Origin: Ruminococcaceae bacterium UBA1320
Lineage (GTDB): Bacteria; Bacillota; Clostridia; Oscillospirales; Ethanoligenentaceae
Assembly (NCBI GenBank): GCA_002306975.1
Contig: DBTI01000089.1
Location: forward strand, 1 to 16,210
Length of the DNA: 16,210 bases
Direction of reading: 5' to 3'
Shown: positions 7,976-13,784 of the stretch, one piece after another
Layout: every line of letters starts with the position of its first letter
Numbering within the stretch: the stretch's first letter is position 1
Made by a program: the position numbers and the translations under genes
The notes under the pieces: generated by a model
Told to the model about the DNA's origin: nothing
Databases searched by the model: none
The model's input: the letters and a program-made list of their open reading frames with translations, nothing else

Positions 7976-8003
7976 AAAAGCGCCCGGTAACGGGCGCTTT
8001 TTC
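7976..8003 (+). terminator. Rho-independent terminator after the fibre-like gene
   Basis: AAAAGCGCCCG (7976-7986), loop GTAA (7987-7990) and CGGGCGCTTTT (7991-8001) form an 11-bp GC-rich stem with a T run. A smaller hairpin (ATTAGC/GCTAAT, about 7951-7969) overlaps the stop codon just before it. Confidence 0.9.
7984..8003 (+). repeat. Direct repeat, right copy flanking the fibre-gene cassette
   Basis: CCGGTAACGGGCGCTTTTTC, 19 of 20 bases identical to 6392-6411 and in the same orientation. It coincides with the right arm of the terminator. The enclosed segment is about 1.6 kb and holds a single gene. Confidence 0.75.
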
Positions 8004-8005
8004 TT

Positions 8006-8179
8006 ATGGAGTTTAAGCGCAAGGATCCACTGGATTTGCTGGTGGAATTAAAAGCTTATAGCGAAAAAAAGCCCTCCAATGTTAGAATGATAAAGGTTTG
8101 CCAAGGGTATCAAAAACAAAGGAGGATATGTCATGAATTTTATTTTTGCTTGCCAATTACGCAACTCGAACCAACCTGA
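8006..8179 (+). pseudogene. 3' part of an interrupted small ORF, unknown product
   Basis: Open frame of 57 codons beginning MEFKRKDPLDLLVELKAYS. ATG 8006 has no ribosome binding site and sits on the tail of a terminator, so the frame is unlikely to start here. It is in phase with the ORF at 6378 across the direct repeat, which suggests the two are halves of one gene split by the 6412-8003 insert. The charged, helix-prone N-terminal half looks like real protein; I recognise no family. Its end overlaps another tiny frame at 8133-8189 (18 codons, MNFIFACQ...), which has an excellent AAAGGAGG site and may be the start of a truncated downstream gene. Confidence 0.4.
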
Positions 8180-8215
8180 TGTTATTTGAACCATTTTTAT
8201 AGTTTTGCAAGAAAA

Positions 8216-8270
8216 ACAGTAAGAGCCCCATGAAGTAGCATAAATACTAACTTCATGGGGCTCTTACTGT
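8216..8270. repeat. 21-bp perfect inverted repeat
   Basis: Bases 8216-8236 are the exact reverse complement of 8250-8270 (core AAGAGCCCCATGAAGT), with a 13-base loop. The right arm is followed by GGTGTCG rather than a T run, and an A run precedes the left arm. As RNA it would be a very stable hairpin; read leftward it would have a U-rich tail, so it may terminate transcripts entering from the right. Confidence 0.8.
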
Positions 8271-8281
8271 GGTGTCGCTGA

Positions 8282-8310
8282 CCGGATGTTGAACTTCGGT
8301 TCAGATCCGG
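8282..8310. other. Stem-loop with C(UUCG)G tetraloop
   Basis: CCGGAT (8282-8287) pairs with ATCCGG (8305-8310), and TGAAC (8290-8294) with GTTCA (8299-8303) around a TTCG loop; a small internal loop separates the two stems. This is the stable cUUCGg fold seen in structured RNAs. No RNA family was recognised, and 8311-8453 shows nothing else. Confidence 0.45.
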
Positions 8311-8453
8311 AGCGTTACAAAAAATAGCAGGCATTCCTCACTCTCCGTTCAGAACACCCGCATTTTTGGTGCCGCTACGTAAAGAGGAAGAAGGAATCAA
8401 TCTGTATAGGAGTTATTGTGTCAGTGGTTCATAAAGGGCTTGCGGCCCCACAC

Positions 8454-8876
8454 TTAATTGCCTGTTGTGGCTGCGACACCTTTTGCAAAAGTCATAGCGT
8501 CGGTTAAATCCTGCTGATTGGGCCTGCCCCGATGCAGCATAGCGAATTTTCCTCGGCAGTGAAACTCTCTTTTCTCTACAGGAATACCCTGCGCATCCAA
8601 ACACTTTTTCATTTCCGGATAGGCGGAGGTGAGGATCGCCGCGGTGCTGAAAACCGCTACTTTTTTCACCTGATCCGATTTTAACGTCGCAATAAACGCC
8701 TTTAACGAGTTGTCGATTCCTGCGCCATAAACCGAACCTCCCAGAAATAATAAATCGACGGGCTCTTTTATAGGTTCTTCAATCGGTTTGGCTGGAGCAT
8801 TGACCGCACTGCCGATGGCATCCGCCAGTTTCTTTGTATTGCCCGAACGGGTAAAATAGCGTACTTCACATTGCAT
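8454..8876 (-). CDS. Flavodoxin-family protein
   Basis: A 140-residue FMN-type electron carrier or quinone/thiol reductase-like protein. The start is set at ATG 8876 because AAAGGA lies about eight bases before it; an earlier in-frame ATG at 8897 has no ribosome binding site. Seen: beta-strand then TRSGNTKKLADAIG near residue 9, matching the phosphate-binding T/S-x-S-G-N-T loop of flavodoxins, followed by LLFLGGSVYGAG near residue 50, which is the second flavin-contacting loop. Two Cys residues occur later (KKCLD, EFHCRG). It lies 25 bases after the OhrR-type gene and is probably in the same transcript, implying induction by peroxide stress. The precise redox partner is unknown. Confidence 0.82.
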   Translation of the reverse strand: MQCEVRYFTRSGNTKKLADAIGSAVNAPAKPIEEPIKEPVDLLFLGGSVYGAGIDNSLKAFIATLKSDQVKKVAVFSTAAILTSAYPEMKKCLDAQGIPVEKREFHCRGKFAMLHRGRPNQQDLTDAMTFAKGVAATTGN

Positions 8877-8901
8877 CAAATTCAATCCTTTCAACATAGC
8901 A

Positions 8902-9333
8902 TCAGGTTTCTAATTGCCTTAACAGCTGATATAATATCCGATATAACGTTTTGGCGTCTTCGGGGTTCAGGTTAATGCACTGTCCCATTTTCACCGGTAT
9001 TGTTACGGCCTTTTCCTTTAGCGCCTCGCCCTGCCCGGTGATCGTAACATTTAAATTCCGTTCATCCTCCGATGAACGTTCCCTCACAACAAGCCCCTTT
9101 TTCTCCATTTTCTTTAAAAGAGGCGTCAGGGTACCCGAATCGAGGTATAGGCATTCCCCAAGGGTTTTCACATTGACCGTTTTCTTTTCCCACAGCACCA
9201 TCATGGCGATGTATTGGGTATAGGTCAGTTCAATTTCATCTAAAAACGGTTTATATTTCTTTACGACTTCCTTTGCGCAGGCATATAACGGGAAGCATAT
9301 TTGGTTTTCCAATTTTAATAGATCTGCATTCAA
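8902..9333 (-). CDS. ohrR: OhrR-type organic-peroxide-sensing repressor (MarR family)
   Basis: A 143-residue protein starting at TTG 9333, placed seven bases after GGAGGG; the frame extends five codons further to another TTG (9348), which would swallow the ribosome binding site. Seen: LENQICFPLYACAKE at the N-terminus, with C13 at the place of the redox-sensing Cys of OhrR, Tyr residues in the following helix (YKPF, TYTQY), and the wing-helix signature LYLDSGTLTPLLKKMEKKGL then RSSEDERN. A second Cys at 119 lies 106 residues after C13, close to the Cys spacing of two-Cys OhrR proteins such as that of Xanthomonas, so disulphide-based sensing is possible. C19 is an alternative partner. Operator-like repeats overlap its own promoter and that of the peroxidase gene upstream. 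The usual target gene, ohr, is absent from the window. Confidence 0.87.
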   Translation of the reverse strand: MNADLLKLENQICFPLYACAKEVVKKYKPFLDEIELTYTQYIAMMVLWEKKTVNVKTLGECLYLDSGTLTPLLKKMEKKGLVVRERSSEDERNLNVTITGQGEALKEKAVTIPVKMGQCINLNPEDAKTLYRILYQLLRQLET

Positions 9334-9357
9334 TAATATTCCCTCCAATGCTTTCCC

Positions 9358-9387
9358 ATTATATCATACAATAAAATTGCACACAAT
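9358..9387 (-). promoter_or_regulatory. ohrR promoter with OhrR-like operator
   Basis: On the minus strand TATAAT (9358-9363) follows TTGTGT (9381-9386) by 17 bases. TACAATAAAATTGCA (9367-9381, plus strand) resembles the TACAATT-AATTGTA half-repeat of known OhrR operators and fills the spacer; ATTG-CACA-CAAT follows. This placement predicts autorepression. Confidence 0.6.
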
Positions 9388-9458
9388 CTAATAGCATGCC
9401 CGGATATCGTGTGATCTGCTTGGAACAGGTGCCTTTGGTTTACCCATAGTTCAATTGG

Positions 9459-9938
9459 TTATGCCTTAAGCAGTCTTTCAATATCTTTCGCTATAGCTTC
9501 CGGGGTTTTCGTGGGTGCATAGCGTTTAATAACTTCTCCCTTTTGATCGACCAGAAACTTTGTAAAATTCCATTTGATTTTTCCGCCGATCATGCCGCTT
9601 TGCTGCTTTTTCAGGTAAGTGTACAAAGGTTCCTCGTTTGTGCCGTTGACTTCGATTTTAGAAAACTGCGGAAAAGTCGTGTGATACCGCAGTTGGCAAA
9701 ACTGCTGAATTTCTTCTGCGGTGCCCGGAGCCTGACTGGCGAACTGGTTGCACGGAAAATCAAGAATTTCAAAATCCCTGTCGTGATATTTTTCATATAG
9801 ATTTTCAAGGCCGGTATATTGAGGCGTAAATCCGCAGCGGGTTGCGGTGTTGACGATCAGCATCACTTTGCCCGTGTATGCACCGATGGATACGTCTTTC
9901 CCTTTTGCGTCCTTTACATGATAGTCATACAGTCCCAT
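9459..9938 (-). CDS. Glutathione peroxidase family thiol peroxidase (Cys type)
   Basis: A 159-residue cytoplasmic peroxidase starting at ATG 9938 with AAGGAG eight bases upstream. Seen: NTATRCGFTPQY with the peroxidatic C35 in place of selenocysteine, FPCNQF (Q65), KWNFTKFLVD near residue 123 supplying the conserved Trp and Asn, and C81 in QQFCQLRYHTTFPQF. In thioredoxin-dependent members of the family a Cys in this position is the resolving residue, so the enzyme more likely uses thioredoxin than glutathione, consistent with a Clostridia host. The motif before FPCNQF reads LDFP rather than the common LGFP. It has its own promoter with an OhrR-like operator, and the ohrR gene follows on the same strand after 125 bases. 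Confidence 0.9.
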   Translation of the reverse strand: MGLYDYHVKDAKGKDVSIGAYTGKVMLIVNTATRCGFTPQYTGLENLYEKYHDRDFEILDFPCNQFASQAPGTAEEIQQFCQLRYHTTFPQFSKIEVNGTNEEPLYTYLKKQQSGMIGGKIKWNFTKFLVDQKGEVIKRYAPTKTPEAIAKDIERLLKA

Positions 9939-9979
9939 AAGAGTATCTCCTTTTTTACGGATATTTCAAACATATTGTG

Positions 9980-10016
9980 TACAATTAAATTTAGCACGAT
10001 TTAATTGTTAAGTCAA
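9980..10016 (-). promoter_or_regulatory. Peroxidase promoter overlapped by an OhrR-like inverted repeat
   Basis: On the minus strand, TTGACT (10011-10016) and TAAATT (9988-9993) are 17 bases apart. An inverted repeat, TACAATTAAAT (9980-9990) with ATTTAATTGTTA (9999-10010), covers the -10 and spacer. The half-sites match the OhrR operator style of Bacillus ohrA. Confidence 0.68.
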
Positions 10017-10137
10017 GTGTTTTTAATCCAATGCATTATTCTCTCTATCTAAATGACCATAACAGCCGACAGAGCTTTGTGCATAAGATTTGCCAGATGC
10101 TTGCTTTTTATCGTTAAAGAGTTAGCTGATGCCCTGC

Positions 10138-10157
10138 ATGTTAGTCTTTGCTAACAT
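10138..10157. promoter_or_regulatory. Perfect ATGTTAG-N6-CTAACAT palindrome (DtxR-family-like box 1)
   Basis: ATGTTAG, six-base spacer TCTTTG, CTAACAT: a perfect 7-6-7 palindrome, the best of four related boxes in this iron locus. It lies about 85 bases upstream of the main fur promoter and just ahead of a weaker candidate (TTGACG 10190-10195, CGTAAT 10213-10218). The rest of 10017-10222 shows no gene. Confidence 0.6.
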
Positions 10158-10222
10158 CGTTTAATGGGTTCAATCAAACCTTATGCTTCTTGACGAAAAT
10201 AAAAAGAATACTCGTAATAGGA

Positions 10223-10269
10223 TTGACAAGGATGGACATTAACTCTAAAATGTTAGTTAAGCTTAACAA
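10223..10269 (+). promoter_or_regulatory. fur-family gene promoter with overlapping box 2
   Basis: TTGACA (10223-10228), 17 bases, TAAAAT (10246-10251): a near-consensus sigma-A promoter. ATGTTAG-N6-TTAACAA (10250-10269) overlaps the end of the -10 and the start site, a repressor position. The gene's RBS AAAGGA is at 10307-10312. Confidence 0.7.
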
Positions 10270-10319
10270 TTCTATAGATACCCACTCGCGATATCTTAGA
10301 GCGATGAAAGGATAGCAGA

Positions 10320-10760
10320 ATGGACACTGTTGATTTCAAGGAATTTCTAAATGAAAAAAACTTTTGCTTCACAGCCCAGCGGCTTGCCGTCTTGAATGTT
10401 GTAGCCAAAGAAGAGAACAAACATCTGAGCGCGACAGAAATTTATGAAGCTCTTCAAGAAGAACATCAGGGGATCGGCATTGCAACCGTGTATAAGACTT
10501 TGCGCATGCTGGAGCAGGAAGGTCTTTTAAGTAAAATTGAATTGCTCGATAAAACCGCTCATTATGAAATCAATGACGGTGCAATACACGGCCACCTTAT
10601 CTGCTCGAAATGTGGGAAAATTATCGAAATTCGCGGAAGCAGAGCCCGGCGTTCACTCGAGCTTCTTCAGGGTGACAGCAATTTTGCGATTCAACAGGGC
10701 AGCGTCAATCTCTATGGAATCTGTGAGGACTGCCTCCGGTTACAGGCGTATCCCGTTTGA
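10320..10760 (+). CDS. fur: Fur-family metal-dependent transcriptional regulator
   Basis: A 146-residue repressor. Seen: N-terminal winged helix (about 15-85; TAQRLAVL, ATVYKTLRMLEQEGL), the HGHLICSKCGKIIEI metal block, and two CxxC pairs (C95/C98 and C135/C138) for structural zinc. H35, E83, H90, H92 and E103 occupy the positions of the regulatory metal site. The residues matching PerR's Asp85 and Asp104 are both Glu here, which favours an iron-sensing Fur over the peroxide sensor PerR, despite the peroxidase genes next door. The His normally found shortly before the last YGxC motif (HxLYLYG-like) is replaced (GSVNLYG), so the third metal site may be incomplete. It is followed by the feo genes after 213 bases with their own promoter. 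The symbol is given as the best family guess; Zur cannot be excluded. Confidence 0.85.
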   Translation: MDTVDFKEFLNEKNFCFTAQRLAVLNVVAKEENKHLSATEIYEALQEEHQGIGIATVYKTLRMLEQEGLLSKIELLDKTAHYEINDGAIHGHLICSKCGKIIEIRGSRARRSLELLQGDSNFAIQQGSVNLYGICEDCLRLQAYPV

Positions 10761-10788
10761 GCGCGGCAGGACATGTGAAATATCGCCG

Positions 10789-10806
10789 AACAAATGAGCA
10801 TTTGTT
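10789..10806. repeat. Palindrome after the fur-family gene
   Basis: AACAAATG (10789-10796) and CATTTGTT (10799-10806) are exact reverse complements two bases apart. It could be a weak terminator hairpin (AACAAA/TTTGTT) or a protein site; the T run that follows is poor. Confidence 0.35.
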
Positions 10807-10857
10807 GATTCGTTTTAAGGCACTATGATAAAATTTTTCAGATTACAGTTTTTGTTA

Positions 10858-10886
10858 TTGACAATGACTCTCATTAGCGATAAACT
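10858..10886 (+). promoter_or_regulatory. feo operon promoter overlapping a Fur-box-like sequence
   Basis: TTGACA (10858-10863) and TAAACT (10881-10886) are 17 bases apart. GACAATGACTCTCATTAGC (about 10860-10878) matches the 19-base Fur consensus at 14 positions and contains the exact palindrome AATGA-CTC-TCATT. A second, weaker promoter (TTGGCA 10904-10909, TAATAA 10927-10932) lies closer to the gene. Confidence 0.55.
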
Positions 10887-10936
10887 AGTGGTAGAAAAGG
10901 GATTGGCAGAGGCTAACCCCAAATTTAATAATTAAA

Positions 10937-10956
10937 ATGTTAGTTCACACTAACCT
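10937..10956. promoter_or_regulatory. DtxR-family-like box 3 before feoA
   Basis: ATGTTAG-TTCACA-CTAACCT: six of seven bases of the right half match the reverse complement of the left. It sits directly before the AAGGAG ribosome binding site (10959-10964) and after TAAAAT at 10933-10938. Confidence 0.6.
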
Positions 10957-10973
10957 TTAAGGAGCGTGTTCTT

Positions 10974-11267
10974 ATGAAAAACGATAATACAGCCGTTATG
11001 TATAATCCGAATCTGATCGTTAGCCGCCCGCGTTCAACAGGTTCAGGTCATGTCATACCGCTGAGTATGGTGCGCAGAGGGGAAAAGGTCAGGGTTAAGT
11101 CTATTTCCGGTAAGGATGAAACAAGACGTTTTCTCAGCAACATTGGTTTTGTGGAGGACGCTGAGGTCTCAGTCGTCTCAGAGATGAACGGGAATGTCAT
11201 TGTAAATGTCAAGGGAACCAGAGTTGCTATCAGCAAGTCGATGGCGAGCCGCGTGCTTACCGCTTGA
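10974..11267 (+). CDS. feoA: FeoA-domain protein 1
   Basis: A 97-residue cytoplasmic protein; ATG 10974 follows AAGGAG. Seen: an N-terminal extension of about 25 residues rich in Arg, Ser and Asn, then the SH3-like FeoA fold (IPLSMVRRGEKVRVKSI, then TRRFLSNIGFVEDAEVSVVSEMNGNVIVNVKGTRVAISKSMA). FeoA proteins bind FeoB and modulate Fe(II) uptake; they are not enzymes. This copy lacks the LGDP loop found in the second FeoA and in the FeoA domain of the DtxR-type regulator here, and has MNGN instead, as is usual when two divergent FeoA proteins occur together. The next gene begins 29 bases downstream. Confidence 0.9.
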   Translation: MKNDNTAVMYNPNLIVSRPRSTGSGHVIPLSMVRRGEKVRVKSISGKDETRRFLSNIGFVEDAEVSVVSEMNGNVIVNVKGTRVAISKSMASRVLTA

Positions 11268-11296
11268 CTGTTATATTAAATCAGGAGGGGATTCAC

Positions 11297-11518
11297 ATGA
11301 AAACGCTCAAAGAGGTAAAACCGGGGGAAACCGTATCCGTCACAACTTTCTTAGGAACCGGCGCGCTTCGCCGCCGCCTCATGGATATGGGTATTACAAA
11401 GGGAACAAAAATTTTTGTGCGCAAAGTAGCGCCGCTTGGCGACCCGATCGAGATCACAGTGCGCGGTTACGAGCTTTCCCTGCGCAAGGCCGAGGCAGAA
11501 AACATTGAGGTAGCCTGA
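11297..11518 (+). CDS. feoA: FeoA-domain protein 2
   Basis: A 73-residue protein. ATG 11297 is chosen because AGGAGGGG lies just before it; the frame also contains a TTG at 11264 overlapping the previous stop, but this has no ribosome binding site. Seen: a canonical minimal FeoA domain with TLKEVKPGETVSV, RRRLMDMGITKGTKIFV and APLGDPIEITVRGYELSLR. The last stretch closely matches the FeoA domain at the end of the DtxR-type regulator in this locus (APLGDPVEVRVKGYALALR), which suggests that domain arose from, or shares a recent ancestor with, this gene. Function: partner of FeoB at the inner face of the membrane. Confidence 0.92.
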   Translation: MKTLKEVKPGETVSVTTFLGTGALRRRLMDMGITKGTKIFVRKVAPLGDPIEITVRGYELSLRKAEAENIEVA

Positions 11519-11546
11519 AAAAGCTCTTAAAAATTTTTTAAATTAA

Positions 11547-11566
11547 ATGTTAGTGCAGCCTAATTT
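11547..11566. promoter_or_regulatory. DtxR-family-like box 4 inside the feo operon
   Basis: ATGTTAG-TGCAGC-CTAATTT lies between feoA2 and feoB, preceded by an AT-rich palindrome (near 11527-11542). A possible internal promoter (TTGAGG 11505-11510, TAAAAA 11528-11533, 17-base spacer) is just upstream. The RBS GAGGAGG is at 11571-11577. Confidence 0.5.
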
Positions 11567-11583
11567 ATTAGAGGAGGATTACA

Positions 11584-13719
11584 ATGGCAATCAAAATCGC
11601 TCTTGCAGGAAACCCGAACTGCGGCAAGACTACTATGTTCAACGACCTGACCGGCAGCAGCCAATATGTGGGAAACTGGCCGGGTGTTACAGTGGAGAAA
11701 AAGGAAGGAAAACTGAGAGGCCACAAGGATGTGGTGATTACAGACCTTCCGGGAATTTATTCCCTCTCCCCCTACACGTTGGAGGAGGTTGTCAGCCGGA
11801 ACTATCTGATAAATGACCGCCCCGACGCCATTGTCAACCTTGTGGATGCCACCAACCTTGAACGAAACCTGTATCTCACGACGCAGATAGTGGAACTGGG
11901 CATCCCGGTTGTAATTTCACTGAATATGATGGATATTGTCAAAAAATCAGGCGATAAAATAGACACACAGAAGCTTAGTTCAGCTTTGGGCTGCGAAGTC
12001 GTGGAGACCTCAGCAATTAAGGGTACCGGTTCATTGGAAGCGGCGGAAAAAGCGATCGGGCTTGCCGGTGTGAAAACTGCCATGGTTTCCCAGCACAAAT
12101 TCAGCAGTCAGGTTGAAGATGCTCTTTCTTCCATTGCGGAGGCCTTCAAAGATTTGATAGAGCCGGGGCGCGTGCGTTGGTATACCGTCAAACTTTTTGA
12201 ACGGGACGAAAAGGTTTTGGAATTGCTCCAATTGTCTTCCGAACAAAGGAACATGCTTGAGCGCCTCATCACTCCCGCCGAGGAGGAACTCAGCGACGAT
12301 AGTGAGACCATCATCACAAACGAGCGGTATGAATATATTACGCAGGTTGTAGACAAGTGCCTTCGTAAAAATCCGAAAGCAATACCAACTTCCGACCGGA
12401 TTGACCGTATCGTGACCAATCGTTTCCTCGCCCTCCCGATCTTCGCGGTCATCATGTTTTTGATGTATTACATATCGGTGACAACGGTTGGAGCATTCGT
12501 GACCGACTGGGTGAACGACACTCTGTTCGGAACATGGATCACCAATTGGGCTACAGGAGCGTTGAATGCCGTAGGGTCTGCCGATTGGCTCAGTGGACTG
12601 ATTATAAACGGAATCATCGGTGGCGTGGGCACTGTGCTTGGTTTTGTACCCCAGATGCTCATCCTGTTTTTCTTTCTTTCACTTCTGGAGGATTCGGGAT
12701 ATATGGCAAGGGTTGCCTTCATCATGGACCGGGTCTTCCGCAAGTTCGGCCTTTCCGGAAAATCCTTCATTCCGATTCTGATCGGCACCGGTTGCGGCGT
12801 GCCGGCGATTATGGCAACGAGGACTATTGAAAATGAAAAAGACCGCAGAATGACCATCATGCTCACCACTTTCATGCCCTGCACTGCAAAGACGGTCATC
12901 ATTGCCATGGTTACCAGTATCTTTTTCCCGAAATCGTTCTGGATTGCGCCCTCCATGTATTTCCTCGGAATCGCTATTATTGTTCTGTCGGGCATCGGCC
13001 TGAAAAAGACAGCGTACTTCGGGGGAGATCCGGCTCCCTTTGTGATGGAGTTGCCCCCTTATCATCTCCCCTCGCTCAAAGGCGTCCTGATCCACATGTG
13101 GGAACGCTCACGGGCATTTATCATCAAGGCCGGCACAATCATCTTTACTGCCTGCGTTGCCATCTGGTTCCTCTCGTCCTTCGGTTGGAACATGCATATG
13201 GTCGGCATAGAGAAAAGCATGCTGGCGGACATCGGACGAGCGATTGCCTGGTTCTTTGCCCCGCTCGGATTCGGAAACTGGAAGGGAGCGGTCGCGACGA
13301 TCAGCGCTCTCATGGCGAAAGAAAGCGCAATCGGCACACTGGCTGTTTTGAACGGCGTCTCCGACCCGAATAACACAGGGGCAGTCATGTCCGGCATTGC
13401 CTCGATGTTCACTTCAATCGGCGCATTCTCGTTCATGATTCTCAATCTTTTCGACCCGCCGTGCGTGGTGGCCATGGCCACCACCGGGCGTGAAATGGGC
13501 AGCAACAAGTGGACGGCCATTGCAATCGGGTATCAGGTTGCACTGGGCTATGGTTTGGCGTTTATTGTCAATCAGCTTGGCAGCGTCCTTTTCTATGGCG
13601 CAAGTTTTGGAATCGGTCAGATTCTTGCGATCCTTCTTGTGCTCTTCGTGGTTTTCCTGTTGGTACGTCCGGCCTCCCGCAGCAAGACAATTCTCAGCGG
13701 TGCGGGCATAAGGGTTTAA
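11584..13719 (+). CDS. feoB: Ferrous iron transport protein B
   Basis: A 711-residue membrane protein, normal length for Firmicutes FeoB. It imports Fe(II) across the cytoplasmic membrane using a nucleotide-gated mechanism. Seen: an N-terminal G domain with G1 GNPNCGKT (9-16), the switch region with GVTVE (34-38), G3 DLPG (54-57) and G4 NMMD (114-117), then a helical GDI-like spacer (about 170-270). The transmembrane core contains the conserved GTGCGVPAIMATRTI motif with its Cys, TFMPCTAKTV, and a second gate half around AKESAIGTLAVL. ATG 11584 sits behind GAGGAGG. Upstream are two feoA genes, downstream the Cys-rich partner. No separate feoC is present. Expression is likely iron-repressed through the Fur-like and DtxR-like sites described. 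Confidence 0.98.
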   Translation: MAIKIALAGNPNCGKTTMFNDLTGSSQYVGNWPGVTVEKKEGKLRGHKDVVITDLPGIYSLSPYTLEEVVSRNYLINDRPDAIVNLVDATNLERNLYLTTQIVELGIPVVISLNMMDIVKKSGDKIDTQKLSSALGCEVVETSAIKGTGSLEAAEKAIGLAGVKTAMVSQHKFSSQVEDALSSIAEAFKDLIEPGRVRWYTVKLFERDEKVLELLQLSSEQRNMLERLITPAEEELSDDSETIITNERYEYITQVVDKCLRKNPKAIPTSDRIDRIVTNRFLALPIFAVIMFLMYYISVTTVGAFVTDWVNDTLFGTWITNWATGALNAVGSADWLSGLIINGIIGGVGTVLGFVPQMLILFFFLSLLEDSGYMARVAFIMDRVFRKFGLSGKSFIPILIGTGCGVPAIMATRTIENEKDRRMTIMLTTFMPCTAKTVIIAMVTSIFFPKSFWIAPSMYFLGIAIIVLSGIGLKKTAYFGGDPAPFVMELPPYHLPSLKGVLIHMWERSRAFIIKAGTIIFTACVAIWFLSSFGWNMHMVGIEKSMLADIGRAIAWFFAPLGFGNWKGAVATISALMAKESAIGTLAVLNGVSDPNNTGAVMSGIASMFTSIGAFSFMILNLFDPPCVVAMATTGREMGSNKWTAIAIGYQVALGYGLAFIVNQLGSVLFYGASFGIGQILAILLVLFVVFLLVRPASRSKTILSGAGIRV

Positions 13720-13741
13720 TAGATCGAATGTATTGTTTGAC

Positions 13742-13768
13742 CAGGGTCGGCTTCATCAGCCGCCCCTG
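13742..13768 (+). other. GC-rich intercistronic hairpin downstream of feoB
   Basis: CAGGG (13742-13746) pairs with CCCTG (13764-13768), and CGGCT (13748-13752) with AGCCG (13758-13762) around the loop TCATC; one T-C mismatch interrupts the stem. There is no T run, and the next gene's ATGGAGG site starts three bases later, so it is more likely an mRNA-stability or translation-tuning element than a full terminator. Confidence 0.65.
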
Positions 13769-13784
13769 TCGATGGAGGTAACTC

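Noticed and set aside
8079..8085. Lone ATGTTAG half-site
   Set aside because: No matching right half at the six-base spacing and it falls inside the split ORF; likely chance.
8413..8604. Minus-strand frame of 63 codons overlapping the end of the flavodoxin gene
   Set aside because: It is mostly an out-of-frame reading of the flavodoxin gene, without an RBS or protein-like pattern.
10320..10760. Assignment of the Fur-family gene as perR because peroxidase genes are adjacent
   Set aside because: The two positions that are Asp in PerR (85 and 104 in Bacillus subtilis) are Glu here (E83, E103), and the gene faces the feo cluster.
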